A stretch of DNA of 64,000 nucleotides from Pyrrhosoma nymphula (taxonomy: Eukaryota; Arthropoda; Insecta; Odonata; Coenagrionidae): assembly GCA_963573305.1 (NCBI GenBank), contig OY754336.1, forward strand, positions 18,202,699-18,266,698. The letters are read 5' to 3'. Shown in pieces: positions 23,412 to 35,199 of the stretch; the first letter of the stretch is position 1, and each line of letters opens with the position of its first letter. Made by a program: the position numbers and the translations under genes. The notes below the pieces were generated by a model. It saw only the letters and a list, made by a program, of their open reading frames with translations, was not told the origin of the DNA and made no database searches.

Positions 23412-23639
23412 GAGCAGCGACAACTAAAAGGCTGTCATGAGAAAATAAATTTGTAATAAATTCTTCAACGCATTTGGTAACGTTTACCAGGTAATCATAC
23501 TCACGTCCATAAACAAGGTAGAGCTTAACACCGACAAATAACCGTGATTGCAGGATTCAATTTGGAGAAAATGGCGGAAGAAAAGGATGGCATCTTCCAC
23601 AATGACTTCCAACAAATAATTTGCGTCATGCCCATCCCT

Positions 23640-24500
23640 TTTCACTTAACCGCCGCCGGGGAAAAAAGAACTCCCGAGCGTTGAAAAAGTACTGAAACGG
23701 CCGATTTCCCGACTCGTGAGAAAACAATGGACGACGAGGAGTGAAAATGGCGACGAGGCCTTGAGTGAGAGGAAGGGCTGAGAGGAAGGGGCAGGGCGGG
23801 ACTCAAAAGTTCCTCTTGTATAACTGCTCTCACTTGAGCCGACTCCATTCCGGAGAGCGGAAGAAGAGAGGAGAGTTTTTAAAGACAATAAAGCCCATCC
23901 GGCTCATCCACCGCCTCTCTATTTCTTTTGCGGAGCGAAAAACCTTCGCCTACGGGCGCCGCGAGCCACCGCGACGGCGGGCGACAAGCAGGACAAGGAG
24001 TCCACCGACGAGATGCCGCGGGGGGTGTATGTGTGTTGGGGGGGGGGGGGGTTGTGGAGATGGGACGGCGGGCAAATGCCCGGGCCTGAAAGGTGTATCC
24101 GTGGACGGACACCAACCACCGCCGATCCAACCCCTTCCGGAGGCCTCCCCTCACCAGATGCACCATGAAATGAGTTCCCCCCGCGAGACAATGGGCGAAG
24201 GAGAGGGGAGGAAGGTGGTTGGGCTGAAAACCCGATGCCTCGCCGGTGATTGGGAGAGAATGCGATGGGGAGGAGGGCGGTCTGTTGTTCGGTCGGGAAG
24301 ACGTAATTCCAAAGGGTGCGAAGGGTTGGGGTGGAGGGTGTACAAGAGAGAGGGCAGAATCAACTGAGGCAATGACCAGAACAATGTGACGCCGTGGAGG
24401 TGGCACACACACACACAAGGCCTCCCTTCTCACGACCACCGAGTTTTTGATTCCGATCACGCGAAGGCCGTTGCATGACAAATTTAGATCGGGCAAGCTT
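23640..24500. other. GC- and CpG-rich island with G14 run
   Basis: Contains a run of 14 G at about 24038-24051, CpG-dense sequence at 23930-24010 and a short CA repeat at 24405-24418. The long opposed frames (23765-24367 plus, 23879-24496 minus) mirror each other and are low-complexity; I do not treat either as a gene. Confidence 0.5.
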
Positions 24501-25430
24501 CAGGATGACACGAAAAATATTGTTTTAACCCGACACAATATTTGTAGGCTGATAGAAACGACAAAATAAGAGACACTGCCAAACTGATCAGTTGGCGGAC
24601 CGGGCCCTGGACGACCGGTTGCGACTCTGTTGTTCTCTTCTCAATACGATTCGACGTAGCCAACGCCAGAGTAAAAATGTCTTGTTTCGCAGCTCGTCAA
24701 CCCCTTAACCTATTCTGGGGTCGAGTGCTTCCCACTCCCTTCACTTTATTTCCAATCCTTTTCCCCTCCTATCTACGAACCCCGCTCCACTCACCGAAGT
24801 AATAAGCGCAAGCTTGCAGACTCGGCGAGGAGTTGGTTTCTGCGCGGAGTACCCGCGAACCAAATGCCAAATTGATCGGTGGAAACCATTAGTGACTACA
24901 CCAAAACAGAGCGGAACACAAAGACACTCCACTAACGTAAAGAGTTCACTTTCGTACTTCCCTCTTCTTATTCCTTTTCAATATTCCCTCCATTTTTCAA
25001 GGCTGGTGTTCATGCACCCCTTGCCACAAGCCCCCTCGTCAGCTCGCAGCGAATTCTGTAATTTAAATGAAAAGGCATTTCTTTCGCGAGGGCTAAGTGA
25101 CGAAGAGATGTACTGATCTACGCCCAGCCCTTGTCTAGCACGTTCCTCTCTTACTCAGTGCAAAGGAACGTGCTTTAATCAAGCTGGAGGGGGGGGGGGG
25201 AATACAGGCTTCAATCAGGAGACAAAGAACGAACAACAACGAGAGGGACTCGACGCTGAAGACAAAATTAATTTTGATCATGCACGTACTTCAAGGAAGA
25301 ATGTTGCGCGTAAGCAAAAGAGAGTAAACATGTAAAAGTTGTTATTAAACGAAGTAAAATACGGTATGAATGCATGCTTCAGGATGTGATATCCTCGAAC
25401 TACAGTGAATAATCGAACGAATATATAGAG
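24500..25430. other. no gene; one perfect hairpin
   Basis: Within otherwise unremarkable sequence, AGCACGTTCCT (25137-25147) is repeated inverted at 25164-25174 with a 16-base loop, followed by a G12 run at 25189-25200. The stem is too short for a typical microRNA precursor; function unknown. Confidence 0.45.
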
Positions 25431-27010
25431 AATGGAAGAGTTAATTGTGTGTGGAAGAGTTTGGAAGAAATTATTGAAAACTTTGATAAAATTGTACGAG
25501 GAAGAGCGGGGGCAAATAAAATAAATGCGATGCTTGATGGTACGAAGAAATTAACATCACGGTTATTGAAAGAAAGAGGCTTATAAGAGCGAAGAAGGGA
25601 GAGTGTAGGGGAATAAATGCAATGTCTGGGACTGCGGCATGGAGTACTAAGATGATGTATAGAATAGTGGTGCGGAGGGTGAGTCTTACGAATTAGGATG
25701 AGGGGATGTGAATACGGAAGAAAAAATGAGTGAAAAATAGGCCGTGACGGCGGCTATGTTTGAAAACTTCTGTTGTGCCAAGTGATTGGAAAAAATACTA
25801 TCCAGTACCTTTATACCAAGGTAGGGGCGTGAGGAACGAATGTGAAAATGAAAGAAAATTAATCTATTGAACATTAAGGGAAGTGTTTGGTAAAAGCTAG
25901 GGTCTGGCACAATATAAATCGAAAGAGTGAGGAATATTACACTTGATAGGGTGAGCAATATAGGCTTATGTCTGAGAAGGGATGGACTGATCAACTGTTT
26001 GAACTTCCGCTAGTCCTAGAGAAATGTACGGGTGTCCGAAAGAAAAAATATTAAGCATTTGTGGATTCGTAGAAGGTAATATATGATGGTATATTTGATG
26101 GCAGCCTCCTTCTCAGACAGGTTCTCCTTCAAGGCTACCTAAAGTTACTCAAAATTTGCTGTTTAAATTTATTTTGTGTATGGAGTAATAAACTTACTTA
26201 TTATTATTATTATCATCATATGAAAGGGAAAATCAAAATAAATTAAGGAATGCTTTTTTCGGGGTGAATGAGCAGTTATTAAATGTCATGAAGGCGATGT
26301 TTGACATTAGTAAGGCATGCGAGACATCGAATTGAGCGAGAATGGGTACTAATTGACTAGCTAAAAATAAAACGGCGCAAAACAAGATTGCGTAATGTCT
26401 TCGAGGCTGTTTAATGATTTTATGGATAATTGTCTCAGCAATAGCAGAACATCTTGGCAGACGGCTATCGAAAGATGGAAGGGTATATAGAAGGAGAATG
26501 ATAGGTTCGCGAATTCAGGAAGGAAAGTCGCAGGAAATTTGTGAAGCATATAAAAAATAAGTGCTTGCCTAGGTAATCGAAAACCGCAATACGCACAAGT
26601 GTTCTCCACCCGACTTGCGAAACCTGAGTACGCTAGGATAAGTATATGCACAGAGAATGGAGCACGTGATAAGCATGTGCGGTAAAAGCAGGTAAAAGTA
26701 GGAGATATAGAGTTAGGACTAAGTATTTTATAAAAGAATGTGGCATGGACGCTTCGGTAATGGTAATATGAGAGGGGCAAAATCTCCGATCCGGTAATAT
26801 GAAAGTAGCGTGCTTCGTTTGTTTGGCCATGCTGAGAGAGAGGATGAGAGTCGAATAACGAAAAATAATTATGATTCAGGAGTCGAAAGTGTAAGAGGAA
26901 GGGGTAGACCAAGAAATTCATGGCTGAATTTGGTGGAATGAACTCAGAAGAGAAGGAGCATTAGGAGTCTTAAGAACAGTGTGAATGAAGCAATGCATGA
27001 ATGCGGCAAA
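25430..27010 (+). pseudogene. decayed LINE (non-LTR) reverse transcriptase
   Basis: Recognisable blocks appear in canonical order on the plus strand, in shifting frames with stops: VPSDWKKYYPVPLYQGRG then NECEN (25775-25860, the fingers motif normally VPSDW...PLYKGKG...ECxNYR), a degraded GFRxGRxCxDQ-like stretch near 25960-26005, AFVDS*KVIYDGIF (26055-26096, normally AFVDLEKAYD), LLNVMKAMFDISKACE (about 26275-26325), SSRLFNDFMDN (26397-26429), and the C-terminal FGHAERED then GRGRPRNSW (26818-26925). The Y-x-D-D box is not recognisable. A block at about 26100-26220 ending in TTATTATTATTATC-type repeats looks inserted between palm motifs. The antisense 186-codon frame at 26361-26921 is a shadow. 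Clearly dead. Confidence 0.8.
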
Positions 27011-27990
27011 AGCGAGGGAGGAATGCAAGGGTGCAGTATAGAGAAAATGACGAAGAGAGACAGTTTTCTGTCCAGAATACCGATAGCCAAGTTCTTTCGA
27101 ATGTGTCAACCGCGAAAGGGAGTGTGTGTAAAAATGAATTTTTTAAAAGGATTTTCAAAAATATAACACACCTTTAAAATTGAAAAATAACTAAAAACTG
27201 CAGGAGGAGGCATAGGATATCCTTTTCTGGGAATCGACTCAAATCTGCAGCGACCAAGGTAACGGTAAGGCCTCCCAGTATTTTCACGTCCATTCATATG
27301 TTTAGTTAGTACGTCGGCGATGTATTAGAATTCAATTTTTCGATACCTTTGCATCCAGTTTTGAGGCAGAGATATTTCTTCATTCCTCCAACAAGCTCAA
27401 CTCTTTGTTGTGTTAGCATTTATCGCCACGATAAACGATTCTGCCATTTAGTCCGGACGGTTAAGAGATCACAGATGATTTTTACGTATGTTCTATCACA
27501 ATTACCGAGTCCCAAGTATATTTCTCTATTCTAGTTTCTCAGCCGTATATTCTGATTCTATCACCTTAGTTCAGTGCGTTCTTGAAATGATTCTTAAATG
27601 TTGATCTTGGCTGAAAATTAAAGGTTGTAGCATTCAATTACGTCTGCCACCAAAAATAATTAACCGCATCACCCATTTACTATCTGTGAAATAACTAAAA
27701 CACTTCCCTTTTTTGTCCCTTCAATTATCTTAAGATTAGTTTGTTGATATTAGGGGCATCATAATCATTTGGTGAACCAAAAATTTATTAGCAGGTAATT
27801 CGAAAGCCCCACCTTTAACTTCCCCATTTCGGAGTAGCGTTTTAGCTTTACAACAGATGATTACCAATTAGCCCTGCACTGCAAAACCTGTTCATGGCCG
27901 AGACAGCGCAGGTAAGGATTACCGGTGGACAATCCAAGAGGGCAGTGATAGGGAAGAAAATGTGTAAGGCCTGTCCAATTACTTTGCCAC
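27011..27990. other. no gene recognised
   Basis: AT-rich DNA downstream of the LINE remnant; no 3' tail of that LINE could be placed. Confidence 0.35.
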
Positions 27991-28030
27991 CTGATGATGA
28001 TGATGGTAACTCGTTGAAACCCAGGCCTTG
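27991..28030 (+). ncRNA. hammerhead-like relic
   Basis: CTGATGA (27991-27997), a GATG/CGTT-containing spacer, GAAA (28016-28019) then CCCAGGCC. The spacing fits the other cores, but the base expected to be U just before the cleavage site is C, so this copy should be inactive. No inverted arm was seen around it. Confidence 0.3.
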
Positions 28031-28039
28031 AGTTCTATT

Positions 28040-28930
28040 CTTTTCTGATGTTGCGTAAAAGTTAGATTCGTCATAAACCTGTACGTTATCACCCGCTTTC
28101 TTGATCATATGAAATGCGGATGAAATGGTATGAGAAGCATGAGGCAGCGAAAGGCAGAAAAAGCAGACGGATGAGAACTTATACCTGTGGTTAGATTTGA
28201 AGATGACCAGGCGCTGGTTAGTCATCCACAGATAGGGTTGCAATCGTTTATGATTATGAACACCATCCAGAATCAGAGAAACAAACAAGAAAAACCAACA
28301 GAAGTAATGAGTTTATGCTCGAACAATGACTAAAATTCAAACACTGAAAATATGCATAGAATAAAATAAGATAATACAACTAAAGAGATGGAGGCCATAA
28401 TTTAGAATATGTGCCTCCAGCAATATTAGTTGTGTGGTGAGCATACTGGACGAAAATGGAATTGGGACAAAGGATTCTAAAAGCAGAATTACGTTCGCGT
28501 AAAATACGTCCATAATAAGCTACACCTAGGAGGGGCTCTAGCGTTGATGCTTTTAGACGCTTACTATTTTAATGGAGAAATTTAATCGACAAAAACTTTA
28601 ATTTAAATTAAGTTTTTAAACCTTAATACTAAAAAAATAAAATATTCGTTGTTTCGTGCATTTCAATCTTGAAAATACTTTGTACATGTTTCTCTGGCTC
28701 CGTAGACATATGAAAATCCTCGGCGTATTACTTTCGAGACATAGTCTCGACATTCCATGCGATGTTGCGGAAGAGGATCGGCCCGCGAATGTTTTGGAAC
28801 AGTCGCTGGTTTTGAAAAGCTCTTTTATTATCGCACCTCCGTGTCGTCCACGGCCATTTCAATTCGATAAACGAGTCCAACCTCATTAAAGTTTAAGGTT
28901 GTGAGATTGCGCAGTTAATTATCGAGTTAG
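28040..28930. other. no gene recognised
   Basis: AT-rich; a plus-strand 77-codon frame at 28656-28889 has no motif. Confidence 0.35.
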
Positions 28931-29560
28931 GTTTCCGGGGTGTTGTCATCGTAAACTTAATTTTTACGAGCTCCGCTCCGTGGAGTCTCACCGGAGGAGG
29001 CTACGAGGGCGCAGCCTAGAGAAGACGTTGTATAAAGGCACCTACGCCTCCGCCCAGCTTCTTCGGCCGCCGCATCACGAGTGGAAGGGTAGAGAGCGGG
29101 CACCACCTTCCTCTCTTTCCCAACGCACCTCCCTCTCACCCACCCGCCACACAGCCGCGCGCATTCTCTCGCGCAGTGAGAGAACTCTCCGCGTTGTAAA
29201 TAAATGAATAAATAAATTCGCCCTTTTTACGGTCTCTTGCGCGCACCCCGGCTTCCATCCCCGAGTGGGCGTTGCCCGCCTCGTTCGCCCCCCGACCGCA
29301 AGATGCCGCGTGGGTGGCTGTTTGTTCGCGCGAGCGGCAGTGGGGTGGGAGTGGAGTATCGGAACGTCAGCGGCTGCGGCCTCAGCATCCTCTTCACCGC
29401 CGCGCCGTCAGGATGAGAGGAGAAGCGAGAAAGGGTTTTTTATTTACTACACGCGCCCTGTCAGAAGCGTTTAGAGTTGAAGTCAGACTTGCAACTCTCC
29501 GAGATCTTCAGCATTATTCAGATAATTCACCACCTTCAGTTTTAGAAGGTTGACGTGCAT
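28930..29560. other. GC- and CpG-rich island
   Basis: CpG-dense from about 28965 to 29470 (for example GCGCGCATTCTCTCGCGC near 29156). Short plus-strand frames at 28980-29207 and 29265-29553 are candidates for first-exon or untranslated sequence only; no start context, splice pattern or domain settles it. Confidence 0.45.
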
Positions 29561-29644
29561 ACTTTTGTTTCGTATTATTTTTATACATTTTTTTAGCCTT
29601 GTTTAAACACTAGAGGCAAATAAGGCACTGCACGTGTAAGGAAA

Positions 29645-29718
29645 TGTTGGATTTTCTCTGACTTTCATCATAACCTACCACTAACCGGTAGACTACTCAG
29701 ATATATTACGATGATGAT
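29645..29718 (+). mobile_element. LINE 3' untranslated end, orphan
   Basis: Matches the 3' end of the LINE at 32299-32735 across TGTTGGATTTTCTCTGACTT, ATAACCTACC and AACCGGTAGA.TACTCAG, then ends in a short GATGATGATG repeat. It is a very short 5'-truncated insertion or a survivor of deletion. Confidence 0.75.
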
Positions 29719-31852
29719 GTTTAAAAATTATACCCTATTCAATAATGGCGACTGAATGCTTAACTACAGCATCAGTTTTTCACTTAATACACCTAAAATT
29801 ACCACGAGAGATATGGAAAGAACATTTAGTGTTTGCCTATTTGGTTTTCTGGCAGTCAAGGGAGGTTTTTGAAGAATCATTGATACTCTTATTACCCATC
29901 CTAGGGTTGCACCATTACCTGACATAATCTGTCAATCCAGTTTATCCTACACTCTACCTCACTTCAAGATATCCAAAATAACTTTTCTTCTCCTCAATAT
30001 TCACCGCCACCCCAAAGTTTTAACTTTAATGATTCAGAAATAATTGCATTAAGCAAGAAACATAAATACTTAGAGGTAATATAACATGGAGCTTTTTCCA
30101 TGGTGTCAGCAAAGGATAGGTACTTATTATTAGGTATATATTATTGACACCGTTTTCATCTTTAGCGCGCATATACATACAGCACAACCTATTTTGTTTT
30201 TTATTAACAAATACAAACAATGTTGAATAAAATAAGGATAACTGTTATCTCGCAACAAAAGGATTAAACAAGCTCAAAAATGAAATTGTAAGAAGACAAA
30301 CACCCACATAGTTAATGCATCATATGTATACTGGAACTGCAGCCGCTGTGTGCTGGACGTCAATATTTTTCGGCATATGCGTCACGTGGTTCCCTAAATT
30401 ACTCCAATAACGATTCACTTGAGCACGAAAATATTTCAGGATCATATTTTTGTAACAGCCATGTCATAAGCGGCATTCTAATCACTCTTCCCTCATAAAA
30501 CACTAGTGTCATGTCCTCCTTGATTACTTCGTCCATCCACATAATTCACATTCCCTTGATTATTTCAAACAACTTTCCCTCCTCCTCCAAACAGGCTTAA
30601 TAGTTCTCGTAATAGGATCTTCTCTAATCTTTACTTAACATTATTTGGAGAAAATCCAGGTCAAGTCAAATGAATATTTCATGGCGAATTGCATGATGCC
30701 TTTGGTGTTTACCTAACATCTTTACCACGAGTTTCTATCATCAATAAACATTACTAAAAGAAAAAATACGCGACGAAGGAGTCGACGATTTAGGTTAAGT
30801 TGCACATTTTCACCGGCCTCCAGAAAAATAATCGACAATCCTGTGTTGTTTTCCTCTATCCTTCTGAATGAATTTGCTTGTTTTCTTTGTATATTTCTGT
30901 ACAGTAATTGAGAATAGCTTAAAAAAGCCAAGGGAAACTATGCCTCTCGAGAGTGTATGTAGTGAGTGAGAGTATTTAAGTTATTAACGGTGGACGCGCA
31001 TGCCAATGAGCGACATTAAAATTAGCCGAAAGGAATGGAAAAAACCGGGAGCCTCAACCCGTAAAGCAGCGATAGCAACACGGACGTTGGGGGGAAAGAA
31101 TGAACGACATTGCAGACATCGGACGAGCAGCGTCGATTGACCTACTCCACCACGGCCGTCAGGAATTAATGATTGTACACAATACATTATTCGGATTAAA
31201 GGAAAAGGCACTTTACCTTATGTGATGGCGCTGCCTGTGCAAGGGTCGCATGGCCCGCGCCTCGATTCCCGTTTCGGCTACATGAATGGCCGACTGTCAA
31301 CGTATATCCCATCGATGAATGACCATTTGCGTATCTCTCCGTGCCAGTATTCAAGAAACGACATTATGAAGACGCCGGTAAAATCGAGCTGAACTAATCC
31401 GCCGAGAAAAATATTTTTCTTTATTTACTTATTTGAATAAAGACCACACAGCATGATACCATTTTATAGTGGCACATATAACAAACAAAAAGGACATTAG
31501 CAAGAAGAAGGTTAACAAATAATATCCCAACATTGCGAGACAAAAGATTATTGAATTAGGGAATGAGATATGGCTTGGTTAGCAAATGCGTTGGAAGATA
31601 AGGAAAAAGGGTCAATTTTGTAAGGAAGGGATTTTAGGAGAGAGAAGAGAGACGGGAAATGAGGGAGCGCTCGGTGAGTGATAGTCTGGGAGTAGGGATA
31701 TGGAGCAATGAATGGGTCCTGGTAGGTTGGGTAGGTATTCTGAAACATTTAAGGAAATAAGGTCATGGCAGTCAATGGTCGAGTTCAGACGGCTATGTAT
31801 GAATCAAATTTATCGATTGTGGCGATAAATGGTGAAAGTTAAATATATAATT
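29719..31852. other. AT-rich sequence, mostly unrecognised
   Basis: No gene. On the minus strand 31840-31400 has the look of a retrotransposon 3' region that ends in GTGGTCTTTATTCAAATAAG and an A/T-rich tail (31420-31455), but no polymerase motif was found to confirm it. A B-box-like GCCTCGATTCCCG at about 31259 stands alone. Confidence 0.35.
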
Positions 31853-32028
31853 CATTATGATTAAAACACAGTACAAATTCCACTATTTTTTATTGCTATC
31901 GACCGGTTTTGACGTCTAAAGCGTCATTATCAAGACAGATATTTGTCTTCATAATGACGCATTAGACGTCGAAACTGGTGGACAGCAATAAAAAATAGTG
32001 GAATTTGTACTGTGTTTTAGTCATAATG
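31853..32028. repeat. foldback with hammerhead-like cores
   Basis: Arms of about 80 bases run from CATTATGATTAAAACACAG (31853) and end CATAATG (32028), closing over a short AGACAGATATTTGTCT centre. On the minus strand (31934-31901) TTGATAATGACG...CGTC, AAAA and CCGGTC follow in order; on the plus strand (31951-31980) ATAATGACG...CGTC, GAAAC, TGGTG. Stem II GACG/CGTC is perfect in both, and ACC-GGT-C gives stem III and cleavage base, but the CUGANGA core is damaged in both copies. Confidence 0.8.
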
Positions 32029-32298
32029 AAGACTATGTATGGGTTTAAAATCAGTTTTAAGGAAGTTATTATTAAGATTAGAAATGGAAAGTAAAGACAA
32101 GACAACATCAGAGGATAAGTTGCGGAGATGAGGGACTCTGTTTTTAACAATATTTACAATGAAGTGAGCAATGTGCTCAACAAATCTAAGATTTGTTTGG
32201 GCTGACATCGGCCAAATAGAGGAGAAATTGAAGAGAATGGGAAGGAAAATAGATGTAAAGAAAGATTGTAATGCTCTGGGACCTTTAATTTAAATAAT
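32029..32298. other. no gene recognised
   Basis: AT-rich spacer between the foldback and the 5' breakpoint of the next LINE copy. Confidence 0.35.
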
Positions 32299-32735
32299 AC
32301 GTGGTCTCTGAGAAAGGGAGACGAAAATAGGCTACTGGCGTTCGAGATGTGGGTGTGGAGGAGGATGGAGAAGGTCCGTTGGACGGAAAGTAAGACAAAT
32401 GAGGAAGTGCTTGAACTATTTGGTGAGGGGAGGAAACTTCTGGATGAGAGGAGTGGAAGGCAGGGTAGGTACTAGGTGGATGGAAGCGGTAATATGAGGG
32501 GCGATGGTTTACTGAAGGCCGTGATAGAGGGAAGGATGTTGGTCAAGCGGGGAAGGGGAAGAAAGAGAATCGGTTTTATGGAAGAGATGAAGAAAGGTAG
32601 GGCTTACGCTAAGATGAAGAAGGAAATACTAGAAATAGATGGGGCACAGCACGTTTAAGAGTCTGTTGGATTTTCTCTGACTTTCGTGATAACCTACCTT
32701 TAACCGGTAGATTACTCAGATGATGATGATGATTG
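32299..32735 (+). pseudogene. 5'-truncated LINE: ORF2 C-terminus and 3' end
   Basis: Starts abruptly inside the polymerase C-terminus at TWSLRKGDENRLLAFEMWVW, continues RRMEKVRW, KTNEEVLE, one in-frame TAG near 32474, then LLKAVIEGRMLVKRGRGR and KRIGFMEEMKKG to a natural-looking stop at 32656-32658. The 3' untranslated part (32660-32720) matches 29645-29718 and ends in GATGATGATGATT, a microsatellite-type LINE tail. Only one internal stop interrupts the frame, so this is a fairly young copy. It is the same family as the minus-strand copy at 33998-34735. Confidence 0.9.
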
Positions 32736-33431
32736 ATTGACCACAATTTAGACGGTACATGACTACCATTCCAGACACTATTACCTGACTAGATTTCAAG
32801 GAATGACTCCTATCTGGTGTATGCATTTAGCACGTCGTATTGGAAGGAATCCTCGAGTCATATTCAATAATTTCAACATTTTTCATTCAACCCTTTAATT
32901 TCAACGGGCACCCTCACCCACTATTAACCTATTTAAATATCCGATTTTTTTTAAGGCGTGGAGTGGGGTTGACGGGAGGAGGGAGGGAGCGCCGATAATA
33001 AGCATAGGTAAGTGTATGCACACCACCCCTCCTTGACCAGCGGACCTCCTCTCCGGGATACGCCCAACCCCGCAGCAGCGCAAAGGCCGCTCGTTCTCTT
33101 CCTAATCGTCCGCCATCTCGCTCTCTCATCAGCTCGTCCGTCCATCATTCCTAGTCGCCGACGGAAGGGCGCTTCAATAAAACAAACTATTACGCTCCGA
33201 TAGATAATAATAAGAACAGGAAACAAGGAGGGATATCCTCCGGCGGTTTGAGGGGATGGATTTTAAGGACTCCATTGTGAGCGCGAGCGAGCCTCCCTCC
33301 CCTTCGGAGACTCACGAAATCATACAGTTTACAGGGTGCTCGGGTGCCCATTTAAGTTCAGTATCAGCGCGCTCACCGAATCGCCGATAAGCAAACAATC
33401 GGCTTACTTCGCCGACGGGGAAGACTGGCGT
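32736..33431. other. no gene; GC-rich from 32960
   Basis: A moderately CpG-rich stretch (about 32960-33330) with overlapping short frames on both strands; nothing identifiable. Confidence 0.35.
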
Positions 33432-33500
33432 CTTTCGAGCTCCGTTGGGATAGAACGCCCGCCTTCACGTGAAGCAGAGTTCGACTCGCGAGGACGCAAT
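33432..33500 (+). repeat. tRNA-like sequence (possible SINE head)
   Basis: GAGCTCCGTTGGGATAGAACGC resembles a D-arm/A box, followed at normal distance by an anticodon-like CCGCCTTCACGTGAAG and a B-box-like GAGTTCGACTCG. The T-arm and acceptor pairing are imperfect, so it is not a working tRNA. No clear body or tail was recognised. Confidence 0.4.
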
Positions 33501-33997
33501 CTCTCGTATAGCTTATCCTATGGCGCACACGGCACGAAAATAATTAGAGAAATCAAAACGAAATTCCATGAGACAATAATCACCTTAACGTAGGATGGCA
33601 TGAGGTCTTTAAATGCTCCGACTTTAGGCGCCATGTGTGGCCACAATTAGAGAAATAACTCAGTTTTCCTTGACATTGCGCCAGTTTTCCCTATAGATAA
33701 TTGTAAGACGTTGGTATGACACACACTAATAATGTACATTAATAAAGGATCAAGTGATTGCTTTCAGCAATGATATATTCTACAAAGAATCCGAACCAGA
33801 CTTCAACGGATATCATCTTCAAGGCCTGTCATTTTCGTTAGGGCAATATAATTCTACCACCTTTCAAAGATACTGAGTTCAGACGGTTATGAAATACGTA
33901 CCAACCTCCATTCAAGTATTCTACCAGCTGTTTGGTAGGTTCTTGGACAGTCCCCATTCTGCATCCCAACCTCATAGACATTGTCTCGCTTTCCCTC
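33501..33997. other. no gene recognised
   Basis: The last part, 33900-33997, may be the 3' flank of the minus-strand LINE, but it lacks the 3' end sequence seen at 32660-32720. Confidence 0.35.
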
Positions 33998-34735
33998 CTA
34001 AGGATGGCGCGCGATTAGATCCCTCTTCAATTCTTCATATCTTCTACCTCCTCTTATTTCGTCGAGAATTCCTATCCTCTTCCTTCCTCTACCACGCTTC
34101 CCCAGTGTTCTTCACTCTATCACTTTCTTCAACATGCCCTCTCCTCTCAAAACCTCCTCCATCCATCTCTTCTGCCTTCTACAAACCTCTGCCACAAGCT
34201 TCCTCTCCTCTCCAACCATATCCAATACCTCCTCGTTCGTCTTCCTCGCCATCCAGCTCACCTTCTCCATCCTTCTCCAAACCCACATCTCAAACGCCTC
34301 AAGTTACGCACATCCTCCCTTCGCAATGACCAAGTTTCCGACCCATATAGCGCCACGCTCCATATTAAAGTTTTCACCAGCCTCTTCTTTACGTCTCTTC
34401 TCAGACCCCCCCTCATCAATTCCCTTCTCTTCGAAAATGCTTCCTTAGAGAGCGCAATTCTGCATCTGATGTCCTTACCACTAAACCCATTCCCCTCCAA
34501 AATACTACCCAGATACGTGAACTGATCGACCTGTTCTATCTTCTGCCCTCCCACCCTTATATTCAGCCCCACCTTCTTACTCCAAGAAAATCTCATTACT
34601 TTCGTTTTCTTGTGGTTGATCTTCATCCCATACTTTTCGCACTGGACCTCTAACGCAATCACCATTGACTGTAACCCCTTTGCAGACTGACTAACCAATG
34701 CTTGATCATCTCCTCAAGCAAAGATTAACTATGAT
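33998..34735 (-). pseudogene. LINE reverse transcriptase C-terminal half, broken
   Basis: Reading leftward: a damaged catalytic box (FA, stop, G, DDQALVSQSAKGLQ; 34723-34670), MKINHKKTKVMRF, VDQFTYLGSILEGNG, RRELMRGGLRRDVKKRL, LIWSVALYGSETWSLRRED, then a frameshift near 34310 and FEMWVWRRMEKVSWMARKT, TNEEVLDMVGEERKL, a stop at the VIE codon, RGRGRKRIGILDEI and a terminal TAG at 33998-34000. FADD is split by six extra bases including a stop, so the polymerase is dead. Same family as 32299-32735 (shared FEMWVWRRMEKV and RGRGRKRIG). Confidence 0.9.
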
Positions 34736-35199
34736 CGGTATCAGTATTCCATTTGGTGTATTCATTCGTTGCAGTGTTCGGAATTGCATTGTCCACCAAG
34801 GGTTAGCACAAGGAATACTATGAAGAATACCCTGCTGCTGTTGTTCGCTCAGTAAATCGCTTGATATTTCCGGCAGTGAAACGGGCGGTATTGTTAAGAG
34901 GCAGTCACACACACCACACTACCCTTAAAAATAGAGAGGTGTGGTGGAGTATACTATACAAGGAAGTAGCTAAAATGTCACTAATACAAGAAGATAAATT
35001 TATTTAAGGCCCCCTAAATTTATAACTGCAAATGCTCCGTTTCGAATAACAGCAATTATTTGTATGATATGCATATTAGTTCCCGACACACTGTAATCTG
35101 ACTCCTTCCACATCACTCACCTCCACAGCTAAAATGACACGATGAATAAGATATCCTTCATGGAAGACAATAGTAAGAAGAGAACGGCTTCAAATAAAA
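34736..35199. other. no gene recognised
   Basis: The LINE polymerase could not be followed further upstream on the minus strand; the remaining sequence shows nothing identifiable. Confidence 0.35.

Noticed and set aside
23765..24496. Opposed frames of 200 and 205 codons
   Set aside because: Mirror-image frames over the same GC-rich bases; Arg/Gly/Pro-rich without motif.
25137..25174. MicroRNA precursor
   Set aside because: Stem is only 11 base pairs and I recognise no known mature microRNA in it.
26361..26921. 186-codon minus-strand frame
   Set aside because: Antisense to the decayed plus-strand LINE, whose motifs explain the sequence better.
31230..31275. B-box-like GCCTCGATTCCCG
   Set aside because: No matching A box and no tRNA fold could be drawn.
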